This document shows positions 1 through 8,618 of a stretch of 64,000 bases of DNA, in pieces (positions within the stretch are counted from its first letter, which is position 1; every line of letters starts with the position of its first letter). The notes beneath the pieces are model-generated. The model was not told the origin of the DNA. It saw only the letters and a program-made list of their open reading frames with translations, and searched no databases. The stretch lies in the NCBI RefSeq assembly GCF_039822625.1, contig NZ_JBDLLG010000001.1, forward strand, positions 186,001 through 250,000. The letters are read 5' to 3'. The position numbers were made by a program, and so were the translations under genes. Source of the stretch: Marinimicrobium locisalis. GTDB lineage: Bacteria > Pseudomonadota > Gammaproteobacteria > Pseudomonadales > Cellvibrionaceae.

Positions 1-550
1 GGGCGACAAACGCAAAGCCGAGCAACTGTTGTCCGATGCCCAGGACGTGTTGACCGAGGAAGCCCTGGTATTGGGGCTGGAGGCTTCGCTCGAGCTGGTG
101 AAAAGCTACCGGGCGTTGGGACGCTACGACGAGGCGGCGGAACTGCTCAAGGAGCTGGTCTCGGTATATGGGCAGCAGGAGGCCGAGCTGGAGAAAATTG
201 ATCGCCTCCTGGAGGAGCCGGTGAGCCAGAAGAACCGCCAGCTAGTGGCGGAAATCAACCAGCGGGGTATCGGCCACTACGAGAACGCGCAGTATCGCGA
301 GGCCATTGAGTGCTTTGATCAAGCGCTGCGCAAGTTCCCCCGGCACATCGGTGTGCGTTTGAATTTGGCGCAGGCACTTCTGGATAAGATGGCCGATGAA
401 CAGACCAACGAAACCGAGGTCGAAAAGCTCAACGATACATTGTTGTTTGTCTCCGAGACCATCACCCCAAACCACGAACAATTCCGTCGTTTCCGTCAGC
501 TGCAGGATCTGCAAAAGCAGTGTGAACGACGCCTAAAAACCGGTGCCTGA
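1..550 (+). CDS. TPR-repeat protein, C-terminal part (gene runs off the window start)
   Basis: The reading frame is open from base 2, so the true start lies outside the window; 182 residues are visible. They are mostly amphipathic helices with at least two tetratricopeptide-like units, one around YRALGRYDEAAELLKEL and one around YREAIECFDQALRKFP. TPRs mediate protein-protein contacts. The next gene, a histidine kinase, begins 31 bases downstream. From memory such kinases in Pseudomonas relatives sit beside response regulators that carry a C-terminal TPR region, so this may be the tail of such a regulator. No receiver domain is visible here, so that identity is inference. The ATG at base 29 is an internal Met. 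Confidence 0.75.
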   Translation, partial: GDKRKAEQLLSDAQDVLTEEALVLGLEASLELVKSYRALGRYDEAAELLKELVSVYGQQEAELEKIDRLLEEPVSQKNRQLVAEINQRGIGHYENAQYREAIECFDQALRKFPRHIGVRLNLAQALLDKMADEQTNETEVEKLNDTLLFVSETITPNHEQFRRFRQLQDLQKQCERRLKTGA

Positions 551-581
551 GCCACTTCATGGTGTAAAAAGCGGAGTAGTT

Positions 582-1289
582 ATGCCGAACTCGCCTCTGG
601 AAGAAGCCGACGATCAGCTCGACTTCAGTTTTGTGCTGGCCTCGAGTGTGCACGATATGAAAAATTCGCTCGGGATGTTGTTGCATACGCTGGAGGACAT
701 GCTAGCGCAGACCCCCCCCGAGAACGAGGCTCAGAGGAGAACCTTTGCGGTGTTGGGGTATGAAGCCTCCAGAATCAATAGCGAACTGGTGCGGCTGCTA
801 TCCCTCTACCGGCTGCAACACGAGTCGCTTCGCGTCCATCTGGACGAGCACTTTGTGGCGGACACATTGGAAGACCAGCTCGATCGCAACGATGTGCTAT
901 TTCAGGCTCGGGGGCTTACCGCCGAAGTGATTTGTGACCCAAGTCTCAAATGGTACTACGACAGCGAGTTGATCGGCGGAATCATCAACAATGTGTTGGT
1001 CAATGGGGCCCGTTACTCCACGGAACATTTACAAGTGCGCGCGAGCGAGGATCAAGGTACACTTTGCATCGCGATTGCCGATGACGGGGACGGATACCCC
1101 CAATCCATGCTGGACGCCCCGTTTGAACCCAACGCGGGTGTCTCGTTCTCTAACGGCAGCACCAACCTCGGTTTACTGTTTGCTCACCGGGTGGCGGAGA
1201 TGCATCGGGTGAACGGGCGGCAGGGGTCGCTTCGCCTGGAGAACAACGGTCCGCTGGGAGGCGGGGTGCTGACCCTGCGGTTGCCGTAG
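582..1289 (+). CDS. small soluble sensor histidine kinase
   Basis: The 235-residue product has the hallmarks of a two-component histidine kinase and no membrane segment. The H-box is HDMKNSLGMLLHTLE, with the probable phospho-histidine near residue 25. The N-box is INNVLVNGARYS, the G1 box ADDGDGYP and the G2 region NGSTNLGLLFAHRVAE. There is no separate sensor domain, so input probably comes through a partner, plausibly the TPR protein encoded just upstream. I chose the ATG at 582, with GGAG at 573-576, over the in-frame GTG at 543 that overlaps the upstream gene. A CheA- or phosphotransfer-like role is possible; the signal is unknown. Confidence 0.82.
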   Translation: MPNSPLEEADDQLDFSFVLASSVHDMKNSLGMLLHTLEDMLAQTPPENEAQRRTFAVLGYEASRINSELVRLLSLYRLQHESLRVHLDEHFVADTLEDQLDRNDVLFQARGLTAEVICDPSLKWYYDSELIGGIINNVLVNGARYSTEHLQVRASEDQGTLCIAIADDGDGYPQSMLDAPFEPNAGVSFSNGSTNLGLLFAHRVAEMHRVNGRQGSLRLENNGPLGGGVLTLRLP

Positions 1290-1363
1290 GGCCCGCCGGC
1301 GCTGGCCCGACCCAACCCAACCCCAAGGAACACAAGAAAAACGAACGATTGTGAATAACGATT

Positions 1364-2227
1364 ATGCTGAAACTCCGAACCAGACATAACAAACATCAAG
1401 CGGTTTGGCTGGTGGAGCCCGGGGTAAAAGTCGGGCGCTCTGCCAGGAACGACCTCATACTGGATAACAACGCCGTCGCGAATCTGCAGTTTGTGATCGG
1501 CGTGCGCGGTGATCGGTTGGTTCTGAAAAATCGCGCCCCGGAAAACCCCCTGACCGTCAACGGTGAACTGGTCGAGGATCGTCGCGCGGTTCGCGAGGGC
1601 GACCAGATTGCGTTGGGCGAGCTGGAGCTTGAGGTTATCGACCCCAAAAAAGACCTCGAACAAGAAATGCCTGAACCCTCCCGGTGGAGCTTGAAGGCCA
1701 ATAGTGCCGTCATGAATGGGCGGGTATACCCTCTTGAAGACGTTACCCTGGTGGGGCGCTCCAACGACTGTGACATTCATTTGGCCGCGGCTCATCTATC
1801 GCGCCGTCACGCCCAGTTGCAAGTCATCGAAGATCTTCTGTACGTGAAGGACCTGGGCTCCTCCAATGGCACCTTTCTCAACGGGCAAAAAATTACCGAG
1901 TCTCGAGTGCGAAGGGGGGACGAGTTGCGCTTTGACACCCTGAGTTTTGGGGTCATAGGCCCGACGGACGATCTGGGGAAGACCACGGTGCGCTCGACCC
2001 GAGAAGTCAACGCCGCCGTGACTCGCTCAGCGCCGCCGCCCCCTCGGCCCCGAGTAGCGGATCCCGAGCCGCGTTCCCCCTCCTTCGCCGCCGCTCACAC
2101 CTCAATGGAATCGGTACCCGCGTCCGTTGCCGAGCAGGCCGGTCCCCGTTACCGGGGCTGGGTCGGTGGCTTGGTGCTCGTTACGCTGGTAGTGGCCGTG
2201 GCGGGAGTGTGGTGGTTTCGTCCCTGA
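1364..2227 (+). CDS. tandem FHA-domain membrane protein
   Basis: The 287-residue product contains two forkhead-associated domains, which bind phosphothreonine peptides. The first (about residues 1-85) carries VGRSARNDLIL. The second (about residues 105-190) has the full signature: VGRSNDCDIHL, then LSRRHAQL, then DLGSSNGTFLNG. A Pro-rich linker follows and a hydrophobic segment near the C-terminus (GLVLVTLVVAVAGVWWF) should anchor it, with the FHA domains in the cytoplasm. FHA proteins usually read Ser/Thr kinase output; the kinase/phosphatase pair at 48.7-51.9 kb is a candidate partner, which is inference. The Shine-Dalgarno before ATG 1364 is weak. Confidence 0.88.
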   Translation: MLKLRTRHNKHQAVWLVEPGVKVGRSARNDLILDNNAVANLQFVIGVRGDRLVLKNRAPENPLTVNGELVEDRRAVREGDQIALGELELEVIDPKKDLEQEMPEPSRWSLKANSAVMNGRVYPLEDVTLVGRSNDCDIHLAAAHLSRRHAQLQVIEDLLYVKDLGSSNGTFLNGQKITESRVRRGDELRFDTLSFGVIGPTDDLGKTTVRSTREVNAAVTRSAPPPPRPRVADPEPRSPSFAAAHTSMESVPASVAEQAGPRYRGWVGGLVLVTLVVAVAGVWWFRP

Positions 2228-2333
2228 GGGGGCCCTTTCGCAAGGCGTGGCCTGAAGGTTAAAGTTTTCGGACTTCCGGCCGCTAACAGAGGCGGAACCC
2301 ATAATCTGCTTCTTTGCCTCCCGGGAGGTCGCC

Positions 2334-3665
2334 ATGCCAGTGTCCAACATCCATTCCTCAGGCTACCCTGCCGATATGCGCGCCAACGACAGTGCGCGCG
2401 ATCTGATTCAGTCCAACCGCCAATCTCCCAAGGGCCCGGAGCAGGGCGATAGCGCCAAGGGGCCCAGTCTTGAGGAGAACCGCCAGCGGGCTTTCCAGGT
2501 GATTGAACAGACCTTGCAGATGGGATACGAGAAGTTGGCCGCCAAGCGTGGGGGGTCCGCGGAGCGGTTTGCTCAGTTTGAGCCCTTGTCGGCGGAAAAA
2601 GTGGCCGGAAACATTCTTGGCTTTATTGAGCATCGCCTGAAGAGTGACGCCGCCGACGGCGCCACTCAAGAGCAATTGCAAGAGCGCCTGGAACAGGGGT
2701 TGGCGGGATTCAAGAAGGGTTTTGCCGAGGCGCAGAAGCAGTTGGAGGCGCTCAGCCGCTTTACGCCGGAAATTCAGACCGATATCAATGACACCCGGGA
2801 CCGAGTCCTGTCAGGCATTGAGGGCTTGAGAGAGCGCATTCTCGATGATGCCTTTAACCCCGAAAAAAGCGGAAATGACAATCGCCCTGAGGCCAGTACC
2901 GATAAGGGCAACTCGGTAGAAACCGCACAGAGCGCTCGCCCCACCGCTTATGCGTATGAACAGGCTCGGGCCAGTTCCTTCAGCTTTGAGTTAACCACCG
3001 CCGAAGGGGATGTGGTCTCGATTCAGGCGAACAGCAGTGGCGCCGCCTCTCTCAGCGGCGACGGCCGGGGCCAAACCTTCTCCGCCTCTGCCAGTCGCTC
3101 GATGAGTTGGAGTGTCGAGGGCGACCTGAACGAGGACGAACGAGCCTCGATTGAGTCGGTACTGGGGCAGGTGGACTCGCTATCGGAGCAGTTTTTTAGT
3201 GGCGACCTCGAAGGGGCCATGACTTCGGCAATGGACCTCGGGTTTGAGGGGGATCAGATCGCCCAATTTTCCCTGAATTTAAGTCAGACGGATATTCGTC
3301 GGGTCAGTGAAAGCTACGGCCAGGTGAGCCGTGCAGATGGCCAGCCCTCTGGAGCCTCCACTTTGCAGGAGCGCCTAGCGCCAGTGGGTCAGTTCTTGCG
3401 AGACCTGGAGGCGGCCCTGGCCGAGTCACAGAACGTCAGCGCCCAGCCCCAGCAACTGTTGCTGGACGCCGGCGAACGCATGGCTGCGGGGGATGCGGGC
3501 GAGAATGTTGACGAAGCCGCCTCTCTGAGGCAGTTTATGGCGCGTATGCTGGAGACCCTTAGCACTGACTCGTACACCAACGCCGGCCAAACCGGTGTGA
3601 GCCAGGCGGGCGGTGATGCTAGTGACGCGACCGGCATGAACGCTAACCGGAACAGTGAGGCCTAA
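2334..3665 (+). CDS. DUF5610-type protein of unknown function
   Basis: The 443-residue product begins MPVSNIHSSGYPADMRANDS and has no signal peptide or membrane segment. The region around residues 50-165 (AAKRGGSAERFAQFEPLSAE onward) is helical and resembles the DUF5610 domain. The middle is Ser/Gly-rich and the C-terminal third is acidic and low in complexity. The start is well supported by GGGAGG just upstream of ATG 2334. The next gene begins immediately after the stop codon, so the two are probably co-transcribed. I do not recognise a biochemical function, and the DUF assignment is from memory of the family. Confidence 0.7.
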   Translation: MPVSNIHSSGYPADMRANDSARDLIQSNRQSPKGPEQGDSAKGPSLEENRQRAFQVIEQTLQMGYEKLAAKRGGSAERFAQFEPLSAEKVAGNILGFIEHRLKSDAADGATQEQLQERLEQGLAGFKKGFAEAQKQLEALSRFTPEIQTDINDTRDRVLSGIEGLRERILDDAFNPEKSGNDNRPEASTDKGNSVETAQSARPTAYAYEQARASSFSFELTTAEGDVVSIQANSSGAASLSGDGRGQTFSASASRSMSWSVEGDLNEDERASIESVLGQVDSLSEQFFSGDLEGAMTSAMDLGFEGDQIAQFSLNLSQTDIRRVSESYGQVSRADGQPSGASTLQERLAPVGQFLRDLEAALAESQNVSAQPQQLLLDAGERMAAGDAGENVDEAASLRQFMARMLETLSTDSYTNAGQTGVSQAGGDASDATGMNANRNSEA

Positions 3666-3911
3666 TTGAGCGCGACCACTCTTATCCTTTACACCACCAT
3701 GGGATGCAATCTTTGCGAGCACGCCAAGGACCGGCTCTGGCCGGTTCTCTCCTCCACGGACTGGGGCCTGAAGGAGGTGGATATAGCCGACTCGGATGAG
3801 CTGATGGAGCGCTACGGCGTGAGGATTCCCGTGCTGGCCCGGGGCGATAGTGGCGCTGAACTGGACTGGCCCTTTGAGGGGGATCAACTGGAACGGTGGC
3901 TCAGCCGCTGA
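3666..3911 (+). CDS. glutaredoxin-like protein (DUF836 family)
   Basis: This 81-residue protein has a compact thioredoxin-like pattern. A beta strand (TTLILYTTMG) leads into a CNLC redox motif at about residues 15-18. Later come VDIADSDELMERYGVRIPVL, containing the cis-proline typical of the fold, and a C-terminal LDWPFEGDQLERWL. Members of the glutaredoxin/DUF836 family are small thiol-disulfide proteins of the cytoplasm; their physiological substrates are poorly known. The start is TTG directly after the upstream TAA, with GTGAGG as a plausible ribosome site, which suggests translational coupling to the DUF5610 gene. Confidence 0.83.
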   Translation: MSATTLILYTTMGCNLCEHAKDRLWPVLSSTDWGLKEVDIADSDELMERYGVRIPVLARGDSGAELDWPFEGDQLERWLSR

Positions 3912-3939
3912 GGCCGTTTTCCGCGCTGGTAGTGCGGAG

Positions 3940-5169
3940 TCAGTGGGTCAGTCCAATCTGCTCCAGGGTGGCCGAGACCCACTGCAAGGACTCCAGATAG
4001 GTTCGTGATAACAGCTCGGGAGTGACATCGAACTGGTCCAGGAACGTCCAGTCAATTTTCTCCCACTCCCCCCGCTCGTAATGCTCCACAATATCAAGCA
4101 CTCGGCCCTCCTGGCCGGTGTGCAGCAGCAAGGCCTCCGACAGTTCCGGGCTGAGTGACAGATTGGCCAGCAGTACGTCCAGGGGAAGGTCCATAAAGGC
4201 GTCCAGCGTCGAGAGCAGTCCCACGGTAAAGTAGGCGTCCTGGCGCTTTTCATTTTGCATGATGCGGGCCAGGGCTTCGCACATGCGAGCCCGGTTCAAG
4301 GCCGCCACACTGAGCTCCCTGGGCTTGTCCCCCAGGTTCGCCATGGCCAGCAGATTCACCCAGTTTTTGATGATATCCAGCCCCAGAAGCGTAATCGCCT
4401 GGCGCAAAGAGTCCACAGTGCGCGGGAGGGCAAAGGCGGCCGAGTTGACCAGGCGCAGGAGCTTGTAACTGAGCACCGGGTCTTGGGAGAGCAGCTTCTC
4501 CACTCGAAGGATGGGGACGTCCGGGTCGTGCAGGGCGGCCAGCAACTGCAATACCGCCTGCTTGCTTTCAGTGACCTTATGGCCCTTGAGGATTTTGGGG
4601 CGCGCCAGGAAATAGCCCTGAAACAGCTCGAAGCCTAGCGTCTTGCAACGCTCGAGCATTTCGTAGGTTTCCACTTTCTCCGCCAGTAGGATAACCCCCA
4701 TTGGCTTGAGAATCTGGATATGCTCAATGAGCTGCGCCTCTGTCAGTTGAAGAACATCCAGCTTGACGATATCGGCGTAGGTCAGCAACGGGCGGGTGTG
4801 CTCGCTCAGCACAAAGTCATCCAGGGCGATGGTATACCCTTGGTTTTTGAGTTGGGCCAGGCTTTCCAATAGGGACTGATCCACCGTCTGGTCTTCGAGT
4901 ACCTCAATGACCAGTTGGCGCCGGTCAAACGGTGGCGGGGTCACCAGCAGCGTGCGGGTGAAGTTGATATAGGCCTTGAGCTTGCCCACCACGCTTTCGA
5001 GCGACAGCTCGGTAAAGGTATGGAGTAACACCTGTGAGCTGGCGGAGTCACCGTTTTGGAAGTCGGCGTAGTTCAGGTGGCTGGTGCGGCACAGAAGCTC
5101 ATAGGCGACCACTTGCATCGACCGGTTGAATATGGGCTGCCGCGCCAACAGTGGGAGTAACTCAGACAT
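3940..5169 (-). CDS. EAL-HDOD domain signalling protein (YuxH/CdgJ type)
   Basis: The 409-residue product joins an N-terminal EAL-like domain (about 1-200) to a C-terminal HDOD domain (about 205-400). The EAL half keeps AYELLCR, a single LDDF, a KLDVLQ strand, AEKVET (canonical AEGVET) and FQGYFLARP. Loss of the usual DDFGxGYSS sequence suggests it binds rather than cleaves cyclic-di-GMP, as in CdgJ-like proteins that affect motility; that is inference. The HDOD half includes LSQDPVLSYKLLRLVNSAAF. I set the start at ATG 5169 because the frame upstream lacks homology-like sequence. It is divergent from cheV, with a 257-base gap. Confidence 0.86.
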   Translation of the reverse strand: MSELLPLLARQPIFNRSMQVVAYELLCRTSHLNYADFQNGDSASSQVLLHTFTELSLESVVGKLKAYINFTRTLLVTPPPFDRRQLVIEVLEDQTVDQSLLESLAQLKNQGYTIALDDFVLSEHTRPLLTYADIVKLDVLQLTEAQLIEHIQILKPMGVILLAEKVETYEMLERCKTLGFELFQGYFLARPKILKGHKVTESKQAVLQLLAALHDPDVPILRVEKLLSQDPVLSYKLLRLVNSAAFALPRTVDSLRQAITLLGLDIIKNWVNLLAMANLGDKPRELSVAALNRARMCEALARIMQNEKRQDAYFTVGLLSTLDAFMDLPLDVLLANLSLSPELSEALLLHTGQEGRVLDIVEHYERGEWEKIDWTFLDQFDVTPELLSRTYLESLQWVSATLEQIGLTH

Positions 5170-5426
5170 GGGCGAACGACGAGGTCCTAAATGCGATTCG
5201 GTTCCACAGTGTAGCTCGCGCGCAATGAGTAGCACAATGAGAGAAGAGCGGGGGCTCCGCCCAAAGGCTATTGAGTGACTCCGGCAACCGAAAAAGATGA
5301 AAAGTGCGCCACTTCTGTTAAACTGATGAGGTTGGAGGCTACCGGGGGCATGACGCCTTCGGCGAGATGTCTTCCAGGCGCGGCGAGCCATAACTCCACG
5401 GGCGCCTTACACGAGGTGAAACCACT

Positions 5427-6365
5427 ATGACCAGCTTTCTCAGCAATGTTGACCAACGCACCCAGTTGGTCGGTGAAAACCGGCTGGAACTCTTGTTGTT
5501 CCGCCTCGGTGGCCCACAGCTGTTCGCGATCAACGTTTTCAAAGTGCAGGAAGTGATCAAAATGCCGCGCTTGCGCCAGGTGCCGCACAGTCACGCTCAG
5601 GTGGTCAGGGTAACCCATTGGCGCGAGCAAACCATTCCCGTGGTAGACCTCAGCCACGCTATTGGCACCCGGCCGCTTGGTGCGGAGGTGGAGCGAAACT
5701 TGATTGTGGCCGAATACAACCGAACGGTTCAGGCGTTTATGACCGGGCCGGTGGATCGAATCGTCAATCTCAACTGGGAAGAGGTACTGCCGCCGCCAAA
5801 AGGTGCCGGTCGGGCGCACTATCTGACCGCCATTACGAGGGTGGAGGACCGGTTGGTGGAAATTCTCGACGTAGAACGCGTGCTCGCCGAAACCGCCAGC
5901 CTCAATACGTCGGTATCGGACCAGACCCTGGACAAAACGCTGGCGCAGCAGGCCCGAGAGCGTGGGCTCAAAGTGCTGCTGGCGGAGGATTCGGCCACCG
6001 CCGCCAATCAGGTGCGGGAAACACTGAATGACCTGGGCCTGGAGCTTATGGTGGTGCAGGACGGGTTGAAAGCGCTCAACCTGTTGCAAGAGTGGGTGGC
6101 CCAGGGAAAAACAGTCGATGATGAGATTGTGATGATGATCACCGATGCGGAAATGCCCGAAATGGACGGCTACCGGCTGACCTCCGAGATTCGCCAGCAC
6201 CCGTCATTGCGCTCGCTCCACATCGTCATGCATACCTCTCTGAGCGGTCGCTTCAATGAGGCAATGGTGGAGAAAGTAGGCTGTGATGCCTTTTTGTCCA
6301 AGTTCGCTCCGGATGAGCTAGCGGCCGTGGTGCAGGCCCGCTTGCGGGCTTACTTCGCCTCATGA
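5427..6365 (+). CDS. cheV: chemotaxis coupling protein CheV
   Basis: The 312-residue product has a CheW-like coupling domain (about 20-165, with LELLLFRLGGPQLFAINVFKV) followed by a receiver domain (about 180-310). The receiver has the acidic pair in LLAEDSATA, the probable phospho-aspartate in MITDAEMPEMDGY, the conserved Thr/Ser in MHTSLSG and the Lys in FLSKF. CheV couples methyl-accepting receptors to CheA and is modulated by phosphorylation. No other chemotaxis gene is adjacent, so it is an orphan CheV. GAGGTGA lies just upstream of ATG 5427. Confidence 0.92.
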   Translation: MTSFLSNVDQRTQLVGENRLELLLFRLGGPQLFAINVFKVQEVIKMPRLRQVPHSHAQVVRVTHWREQTIPVVDLSHAIGTRPLGAEVERNLIVAEYNRTVQAFMTGPVDRIVNLNWEEVLPPPKGAGRAHYLTAITRVEDRLVEILDVERVLAETASLNTSVSDQTLDKTLAQQARERGLKVLLAEDSATAANQVRETLNDLGLELMVVQDGLKALNLLQEWVAQGKTVDDEIVMMITDAEMPEMDGYRLTSEIRQHPSLRSLHIVMHTSLSGRFNEAMVEKVGCDAFLSKFAPDELAAVVQARLRAYFAS

Positions 6366-6458
6366 GCGGGTTCGCTACGGCCACTAGTTTTCGCGGCGTG
6401 CCCTTGCGCTGCCGCTGAATCCCTCCTCTAGCGCTGTGCTTGGACGGCGCCGGGCCGA

Positions 6459-8429
6459 TTAGAAGGCGTGCCCAGCCTCTTCGGCGGTAATGAAAGAGCT
6501 CTTCTCTCCCATCCGATAGCTGTAAATGACGGAGTAAGAGAGCACGTTTTGAACGTAGCCTCGGGTCTCCCGGAAGGGGATGGTTTCAATCCACACGTCA
6601 TAGGGCAGGTTCTGTTCGCCGTTTTTCAGCCACTGCTTCACCCTGTAGGGTCCGGCGTTGTAAGCCGCTGTTGCCAGAATCCGGTTGCCGTTGAATTCAT
6701 CCAGTAGCTCGTGCAGGTAGCGGCTCCCGAGCGTGATATTGGTGTCCGGACTGAGCAGGTCGGCGCGCCGGTAAGGCACTCCGGCTCGGCGGGCGGTTTG
6801 CTGGGCGGTGGCTGGCATCAGTTGCATCAAGCCCAGGGCGCCGGCGGGGGAGCGGGCGTGGGCCATAAAGGCGCTCTCCTGCCGGGCGATGGCAAACAGC
6901 AGGTGGGGGTGGATAGAGGTCGCATCGGCGGCGGTCTTAACGTGCTCCTGGTAGGCTAAGGGGAAGCGCACCCCAAGGTCGTCCCAGAAACGGGCGCTGG
7001 CCATGGCCTGAATGCCCTTACGGTGCCAGCCCCAGCGTTCGGCCAGTTTGCCGGCGGCGAGAATCTGTGTCTTTTCCAGGGAGGGCACGGTGTAATACCA
7101 CTCCCGGCTGGCGTTGTTGATGTCGCCAATAAGCAGTAGCTCCCGAGCCCGCTTGAGGGGCGGCAGATTTTCCACGGCCTGTAGAGTGGCCTCTGAAACC
7201 TCGGCTGGCCGGTCCAGAAGGCGGTATTCAAAACCCAGTTTGTCGGCGGACAGAAAGCCGTAAAAGCTTCGGGTGGCCGCGACGGCGGCATAGAGGTCGC
7301 GCGGCTCGGGGCCGGTATTCTGCAGTTCCAGCTCTTCAATCAGCCGGGCGCGCCAGTAGCGCCAGCGCTCGCTGTCCTGCTCCTCGGGTGGCAGTTGGTT
7401 CAACCAAGTGTAGGCCCGGGCCCAGTCGAGTTGCCCCAGGGCATCGCGAATAATGGATTCCACCAGGTCGGTGCCGCTCAGCGTTGGGATGGTCGATAAT
7501 AGCTGGTTGGCGTGTTCGCGATGGTCTTGGTCAATCAGGCGCCGTGCGATGGCTTCCTGAGTGGCGAGTCGTTCGTCGTTCGAGAACAGTTGCTGGGCGT
7601 CATAGCCGCGCCAAAGCTCCAGGGCCTTGATCGCATCGCGCCGGGCCAGGCGACGCAGGCCATGGTTAATAATGGTTTGAATGGCCTCGGATTGACTGCG
7701 GAAGCGATGACTTTGCGCCAGCACTTGTGGGTGACGGTCGACCTCGCGCAGCAATTGGGCCAGGCGCTGCTCGGCTTCGGGCATTTGCCGGGCAATGTAG
7801 CTGGCAAGGGCGAGGTTGCGAGCTTGGACTGCTTTGTAATGCCGTTCCCAGGCAATGTCGGCGGTTAGCCGACCGGCCTTCATCCAAGCGGCAAATAGCG
7901 GGTCACAGGCATCTGGCTGGGAGTGCGCCACATTCCACAAGGCATCGACTTGCGCAAGGGCGTCGGCATCCCCCTGCTCGAGACGGGCCTGGAGCGCATA
8001 GCACTGAAGGTCGGTATCCCCCAGAGTGCCCCGGTAGGAGGACAGGTATTGTTCCCAACGCTCCTCACTGGCGAGCGTGTTGAGCCACTGGCGTTGCAGC
8101 TGGCGCGCGAGGTAGGAACCCTCGTGCTCACTCACAAAACGATTAATGTGCTCGGGCTCGGCCCGAGCCAGCGTGCGGGTCAGCTCGTGATAAGTGAGGT
8201 AGGGCCTCAGTGGGTAGTCCGCCAGTTGTTCGTAGAGGTGTTCGTAACGTTGCATCTGGCGCTTCGAAAGGGCGTCCCGTGCCTGCAGGTACAGGGCTCG
8301 CTGGTCCGCCAGAGGGTCAGAGGCCTCGGCCGGGGTCGACGCCTCGGAGGCGAGGCCCGCAGCGGGAAGGGTCATGGTGATATACAGCGTCAAACGGGCC
8401 AGTCGGGCGGCAAGGCGTTGCGAGTGCAT
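6459..8429 (-). CDS. slt: soluble lytic murein transglycosylase (Slt70 type)
   Basis: The 656-residue product has an N-terminal signal-like segment (RLTLYITMTLPAAGLASEA), a long all-helical superhelical region, and a C-terminal SLT lysozyme-like domain. The catalytic Glu lies in IARQESAFMAHARSPAGA, followed by LGLMQLMPATAQQTARRAG and TAAYNAGPYRVKQWL. This periplasmic enzyme cleaves peptidoglycan glycan strands to 1,6-anhydromuropeptides. Length and domain order match E. coli Slt70. The ATG at 8429 is preceded by GAGGTAG and yields a proper signal sequence; the in-frame ATG at 8531 adds 34 residues that look like leader DNA. Confidence 0.93.
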   Translation of the reverse strand: MHSQRLAARLARLTLYITMTLPAAGLASEASTPAEASDPLADQRALYLQARDALSKRQMQRYEHLYEQLADYPLRPYLTYHELTRTLARAEPEHINRFVSEHEGSYLARQLQRQWLNTLASEERWEQYLSSYRGTLGDTDLQCYALQARLEQGDADALAQVDALWNVAHSQPDACDPLFAAWMKAGRLTADIAWERHYKAVQARNLALASYIARQMPEAEQRLAQLLREVDRHPQVLAQSHRFRSQSEAIQTIINHGLRRLARRDAIKALELWRGYDAQQLFSNDERLATQEAIARRLIDQDHREHANQLLSTIPTLSGTDLVESIIRDALGQLDWARAYTWLNQLPPEEQDSERWRYWRARLIEELELQNTGPEPRDLYAAVAATRSFYGFLSADKLGFEYRLLDRPAEVSEATLQAVENLPPLKRARELLLIGDINNASREWYYTVPSLEKTQILAAGKLAERWGWHRKGIQAMASARFWDDLGVRFPLAYQEHVKTAADATSIHPHLLFAIARQESAFMAHARSPAGALGLMQLMPATAQQTARRAGVPYRRADLLSPDTNITLGSRYLHELLDEFNGNRILATAAYNAGPYRVKQWLKNGEQNLPYDVWIETIPFRETRGYVQNVLSYSVIYSYRMGEKSSFITAEEAGHAF

Positions 8430-8618
8430 GGGTGCAGCTACCTCGTCTCTCGGTGGTGGCGGGATTGTTCTTCTGTACAGCCCTGATTGGCTGTATGATG
8501 CTCGTCCGCCGGGATCTATTGATAGCAGCATATCAGTCCGTTCGGGGCGCCGCTACTGTTGTTACGCGATAAAAATCCGGTTTTTATTCCTTTGTGATTC
8601 ACATCAAGAAGCTTTCTC